A DNA stretch of 64,000 nt from Globisporangium splendens (taxonomy: Eukaryota; Oomycota; Peronosporomycetes; Pythiales; Pythiaceae): contig VFIW01000150.1 of NCBI GenBank assembly GCA_006386115.1, positions 1-64,000 on the forward strand, written 5' to 3'. Below, one piece after another: positions 59,900 to 64,000 of the stretch (the stretch's first letter is position 1; every line of letters starts with the position of its first letter). The notes beneath the pieces are model-generated. The model was given only the letters and a program-made list of their open reading frames with translations, had not been told where the DNA came from and did not search any database. The position numbers and the translations under genes are program-made.

Positions 59900-61505
59900 T
59901 ATTGACCCTTCGTTACAATCCCGCTAAAATTCTATATCCTCTCTACCGTGTGCTTGATATTTGATCGTTTTGACGCATTGAACCTGCTATATTTGGTGGA
60001 ATGATCATAATTGTAAATAGAGATATAGTTGGGTTGTAGGAGGATTAATTTGTACACACAATCTCCTTGTGGTGTGTCGAGACCTGGGAATCAGTCACCA
60101 GTGTATGGAGCGACCCTTATGGACAGGTCCGATGGTGCTGCAAACGAACGACGTGGCACTCCAGCGGTGTTCCGTGGTGCATTGTGCGTGCCTTATGGTG
60201 CTTTCATAGAGTGGACGCGTCGCAAATTTGTCACCAAATGAGTGAGTCGTCACTGGAGTTAGACAAACATTTGCTGGGGTAAAGTGCTTATTGAAGAGAT
60301 GAGGGCACAAATCTAAATTATACTTGACGCAGCGTTCGCGCGTTGTGAATATGAACACAAGTTGAGGTCTATTATTTATATAGGCTCATTTAAACAACCT
60401 GCAGCATCCATTCTCCTACACACTCCTCTCTGCGAATTTCGTCTTGAAGTCGAAGTGGCTCTACAACACAGAGGAAGTTGGACCACACAGCATGGCGGCA
60501 TTACGGGCACGAATGTATGCAACACAGCAACCATTGGCAAATTACTCGATTAAATGCAAGGACTGATAGAGAGACTGTCTTGGCGTGTGTCTGCGCGCGA
60601 CAATGGCTTTGCTCGCCTCAGAGAGTGAATGTGAATGTCCTCGGGAGGGTCGTTGCGGAATTGAGCGAACTAATGGCATTGCATCGAAGTAATCAAGGTG
60701 CTGGGATGATCCCAGATCTGCTGGTGCAAGCAAACCAATATTTTCAAAAAGCAAAAATAGGGATAAAAAAAGCCATCATTTCTGTCGACTTCAACTTTGA
60801 CGTTTTACGGAAATGAGCACAGATAGACCATCACTCCTTGTCAACTTCAAATGTAATTTGCAAAAATGGACGTAACAACAAACATCACTCCTGCGTCGTA
60901 GGCACCACAGCATCGATTGACCAACGTCCGAGACTCTTCAGGACAGCGAACTGAACTCTTGAAAACGCAATGTGGCCAATGGAAATCAGCCTGTCACGCA
61001 CGGAAGAGCTCCGGAAGCTTCCTCGCCTCTGGCTCTGTCCATTTCTCAGTGCTATTTACATTCATCTGGGCAAGCATCGAAAAGACGTTGTTCATTTTGA
61101 GCATTTCAGCATTCGTTGAAGTTAAAGGGGCACAACGAACACCAACAATCGACCAACAGCGAACTGGATAGTATTTTGGCTGCGCTCACGCGAAAGAAAA
61201 CGCAAAAGCGAATGGACATTGACGGAGCTTGCGTTCCTGACATTTTCCTGTCGTGTTCGCCTCGAAATGAAGCCATAGAAGGAGACGAAAAAGAAAAAGA
61301 AAAAGTCATCAAGCGCCATCGCCATCTGTCCAATTCCTACTACGCTCTGGCTTCTCCGAGTCACTTGCCTCGTGCACCCAGACGAAGTTCGCTTCTTGCA
61401 CCCGATGACCACTTCGAAATCTGCTCTCGTGGCCGCAAGCAGTAGCAAGCCACATCCTCATACAAGTCCACGTCCATTCTCTCTCCATCTCTTTCCCCGA
61501 CAAAC
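59900..61505. other. Intergenic, upstream region of AA17-like gene 2
   Basis: 60,340-60,490 is a diverged remnant of a LINE-A-type 3' end (minus orientation). 60,560-60,900 is related to 54,250-54,745 and 62,820-63,150, including degenerate ~60-base units (60,770-60,895). From about 61,079 the sequence is nearly the same as the upstream region of gene 1. Confidence 0.55.
60340..60490 (-). repeat. Ancient LINE-A-like 3' end
   Basis: Blocks such as gcatccattctcctac and ctctgcgaatttcgtct align in order with the LINE-A 3' untranslated region near 11,890-11,985 (atatccattctcctac, cattgcgaatttcatct) but with many changes. It is an old insertion or a related, older family. Confidence 0.5.
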
Positions 61506-62690
61506 ATGGTTCGCCTTCTCCAATCGTCTCTCGGTGTGTCTACCACGACGGCTGCTGCTGTCTGTGCCGCCATCGTGGGTCTCAGCCTCTCGCCCGTTGA
61601 GGTCGACGCCCACGGATTCATCACGGCGCCGATGCCCGAGTTCTACGACGGCGTCATGAAGACCAACTTCATCGCCAAGATGAACCCGGCGTTCCCGGGC
61701 AAGTTCAACGACAATCCGCAGGCCAATGTCGACACGTTCACGAAGGCGTTCCAGACCAGCGGACAGTATGCGACGTTGCGAGATTTGCTCAAGGACCACG
61801 GCGAGGACTGCGGCTACACGAAGCTCGACGCCGCGCCGAAGCCGATCCCGAGCGACGGGATGGTTTTGTGGCAAAACCCGGACACGAACGAAGGCTTCGT
61901 GCCGTCGCACACGGTAGGATGGCTATGGTTTATTGGTTGCCTGACTGTGTGTTTGGTTACCCTCTTTTGTTTGCTTATCATTGTGTGTGTGTGTGTCATT
62001 GAATCATTTGCAGGGACCGTGTGAGATCTGGCTGGACGACAAGCGCGTGCTGAGCGACGAGAACTGCGCGGGCCACTTTCCCGGCAACCCGGCGAAGATG
62101 AAAGTGGATTTCTCGAGCTGCACGAAGAACTGCGTGATGCGCTTCTACTGGCTCACGCTGCAGGAGCCCGCGTGGCAAATCTACAGTGAGTCACCTAGTG
62201 TGCACTGTTTTGCTGACAGAATTGCTCAATGGATGTTAACGAGAATGTTTGGTGTTTGCTGTTGTGTGTGTGTGTGTGTGTGTGTGTGGCTATCGCAGAG
62301 TACTGCATTCCGTTGATTGGACGCGGAGGAGAAGTCGGCGCAGAGAGCTACTCGTTCAGCAGCAACAACAACAAGAAGAAGAACGAGAATAACTACGGCA
62401 ATGGCGGCAACGCGAAGGCGAACAGCTACGACCACAATGGCAACATTGGCTACAACGCGAACAACGAGACGACTCAAGCAGTCTCCTCCGATGCGCCAAC
62501 CCCAACACCGTCGGCGTCATCGAAGCACTCGGGCGAGTCATCGACGCCAACGCCGACTCCAGAGTCTTCGCAGGGCTATTCGGAGCCAACCTCGACACCT
62601 TCGTCAATCCAGTCGGTAGAGTCGTTTGCCGCTGCGCCAGAGCCAACACACCGGGGCTGCCAGAATGTGCACGGATCGAGAAAACAGTAA
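61506..62690 (+). CDS. Secreted AA17-like lytic polysaccharide monooxygenase 2
   Basis: This is the twin of 55,695-56,879 at a constant offset of 5,811. Exons are 61,506-61,913, 62,014-62,185 and 62,299-62,690. Four substitutions were seen across the gene: 61,616 and 61,715 (silent), 61,740 (Ala79 to Thr) and 62,649 (Tyr to His near the C-terminus). Introns look the same, including the (GT)n tract length. The signal peptide, first mature His36 and second His135 are as in gene 1. The function is as inferred for gene 1; the duplicated dose may raise secretion of the enzyme. Confidence 0.78.
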
Positions 62691-64000
62691 ATCAACAACA
62701 AGCACAGCGAAATGGAAGCGATTGTGATGAGAACCGATGCACGCGAATCGAAGATTCGCCTGGCGTTGCGCTTTGGGCGATAAATTGCGCAAGTGTGCTT
62801 GTTGTTGTGTGCGAGCAGCTGGTTTTTCAGATTCGGAATTGGTCTGCCTATATTTGTAAACTAATGAAATGGACAGTTGAAGCTGGAGGAGTGATGGTCA
62901 CTCTATGTTTACTTCTGTAAAATCACAATTTTGAAAGAAAAAAGGGAACTTGTTTGTGTTGTGGAGACCTCGAGCACGTAAACACCCGACGAGGGTCTAA
63001 ACTTGTGCTTTGTGAGTGCAGATGTGGCTGTCGTGATGCGGATGGATGTGAACGCGCCATCACGAGATATTGGTTGCTGCCAATGGCTTCGCGCAGCACT
63101 CCCTCCAAGGTGTTGCATCTCATGACTGTGTTACGAAGACTCAACCACTTGAACTTCCAACGTCTAAAGAATGTGAGAACACGCGCTACGAAGATTCAAG
63201 TTGTGTTTCTCCGCTGTTTTGCCCTTTGGAGCCATAGAGCTTGTTTTTGTGAGGTGAGGTTGCATTCAGGTACAACAGCTGACTTGCAATACCCATAAGC
63301 CTATTTGCTCACAGAACTTGCAATTGTGCAGCCCCTCGTTTTTCCTCAAGGACACTAACATAGCGAATGCTTTGCATCGATTCATATCGAGAAGACCCAC
63401 AAACAAGCGTTCTATATCTTTTCAGAGCGCTGCGTCTCGCGTTGTTCTCCCGCCGCAAGTGCGATTCGTTGACAAGTGAGATGGCTACATGCAAGTGAGC
63501 AGCCGATTTATTCGCATCTGCAGGACGTCTCTCCCTCCCAACAAGTGTACACAGCACACACACTGGAGCATGAGGGTCGATGGATGGGCACACTAGCGAG
63601 GGAACACAGGCAGTGATCGGGCACGTGCGAGCGTTTATGTGTGCACTTTCTTTCTTTTCTCTCTTGCGTGAGATGCGGTAATAAAGAGCGAGGATGCTCA
63701 CCTGTTGCGGGGTGAAACACCAATCACCACAGTAGCAGATTCACTGCTCAGATCTCCTCCCACTCGGTCACTCGCAGTCGATTTGTGTCGGAAACGCGAT
63801 GCACTACTCTTCACTCACTGGCACTTACCGCAGTTGACAGTGAATGCCACCATCTTTGACTTGAGTTCTAACACTGTTGAGCACATTCATCTTTGGTTGA
63901 GTATTGCGAACTCGGGTCTTTTCTAGCGGAACAGAATGCGAGTCAATTAAGAGAGGAAGGGACATGCGTCTGTCCGCCATGAAGAAGGACAGCATGGCAG
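62691..64000. other. Right-hand end of window, no supported gene
   Basis: Similarity to the gene 1 flank stops about 7 bases after the stop codon. 62,820-63,150 shares short blocks with 54,250-54,745 (gcgccatcacga, ggcttcg). No open frame with a recognisable domain was found to the end. Confidence 0.5.

Noticed and set aside
1..64000. CRISPR arrays, bacterial operons, rRNA genes or viral replication genes
   Set aside because: No spaced short repeats, no Shine-Dalgarno-linked gene strings and no rRNA-like blocks were seen. Gene structure and families are eukaryotic.

Overview
The window looks like oomycete nuclear DNA, and it splits into a retrotransposon-rich left part and a gene-bearing right part. 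The organism call rests on protein content and gene structure. There is a START-like/FYVE-like/GAF protein, paired long ankyrin-repeat proteins with the HGHLEVVQW-type repeat, and twin secreted copper-oxygenase-like proteins of AA17 type. Introns are few and short (about 100 bp) and most host genes have none. No genus can be fixed from sequence alone.

Layout. 1-26,290 is a nest of non-LTR retrotransposons from two related families with an ORF1 (CCHC knuckle), APE endonuclease, reverse transcriptase and RNase H. Family 1 (here LINE-A) is present as copy A (minus, running off the left edge), copy B (minus, 11,876-21,260), copy C (plus, split by B), copy D (plus, 25,158-26,290) and copy E (minus, 39,596-42,188). 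Family 2 (here LINE-2) is present as one near full-length copy (1,776-11,059, minus), inserted in copy A, and as short 5'-truncated copies at 28,300, 37,231, 42,427 and 52,494. 26,092-30,249 and 35,637-39,794 are the two arms of a nearly perfect 4.16 kb inverted repeat. Each arm carries the same broken FYVE-family gene with the same LINE-2 insertion. The 5.4 kb spacer holds an intact serine hydrolase gene and an intact START/FYVE/GAF gene. 43-64 kb carries two large ankyrin proteins, a leukotriene-A4-hydrolase-type M1 aminopeptidase with a C-terminal membrane anchor, a second serine hydrolase with a broken relative beside it, and two almost identical two-intron AA17-like genes either side of the second ankyrin gene.

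Main points of interest. (1) In both LINE families the second ORF is cut by a single in-frame TAG, followed by GAG, upstream of an otherwise open RNase H reading frame. In LINE-A the TAG is shared by all three copies that cover the site. (2) The LINE-2 ORF1 protein contains what reads as an OTU-type cysteine protease domain. (3) Two insertions share one target site, and one LINE-A copy lies inside another. (4) The inverted duplication has essentially no divergence between arms. (5) The AA17-like twins are almost identical through introns and microsatellites while their flanks have decayed, which points to gene conversion.
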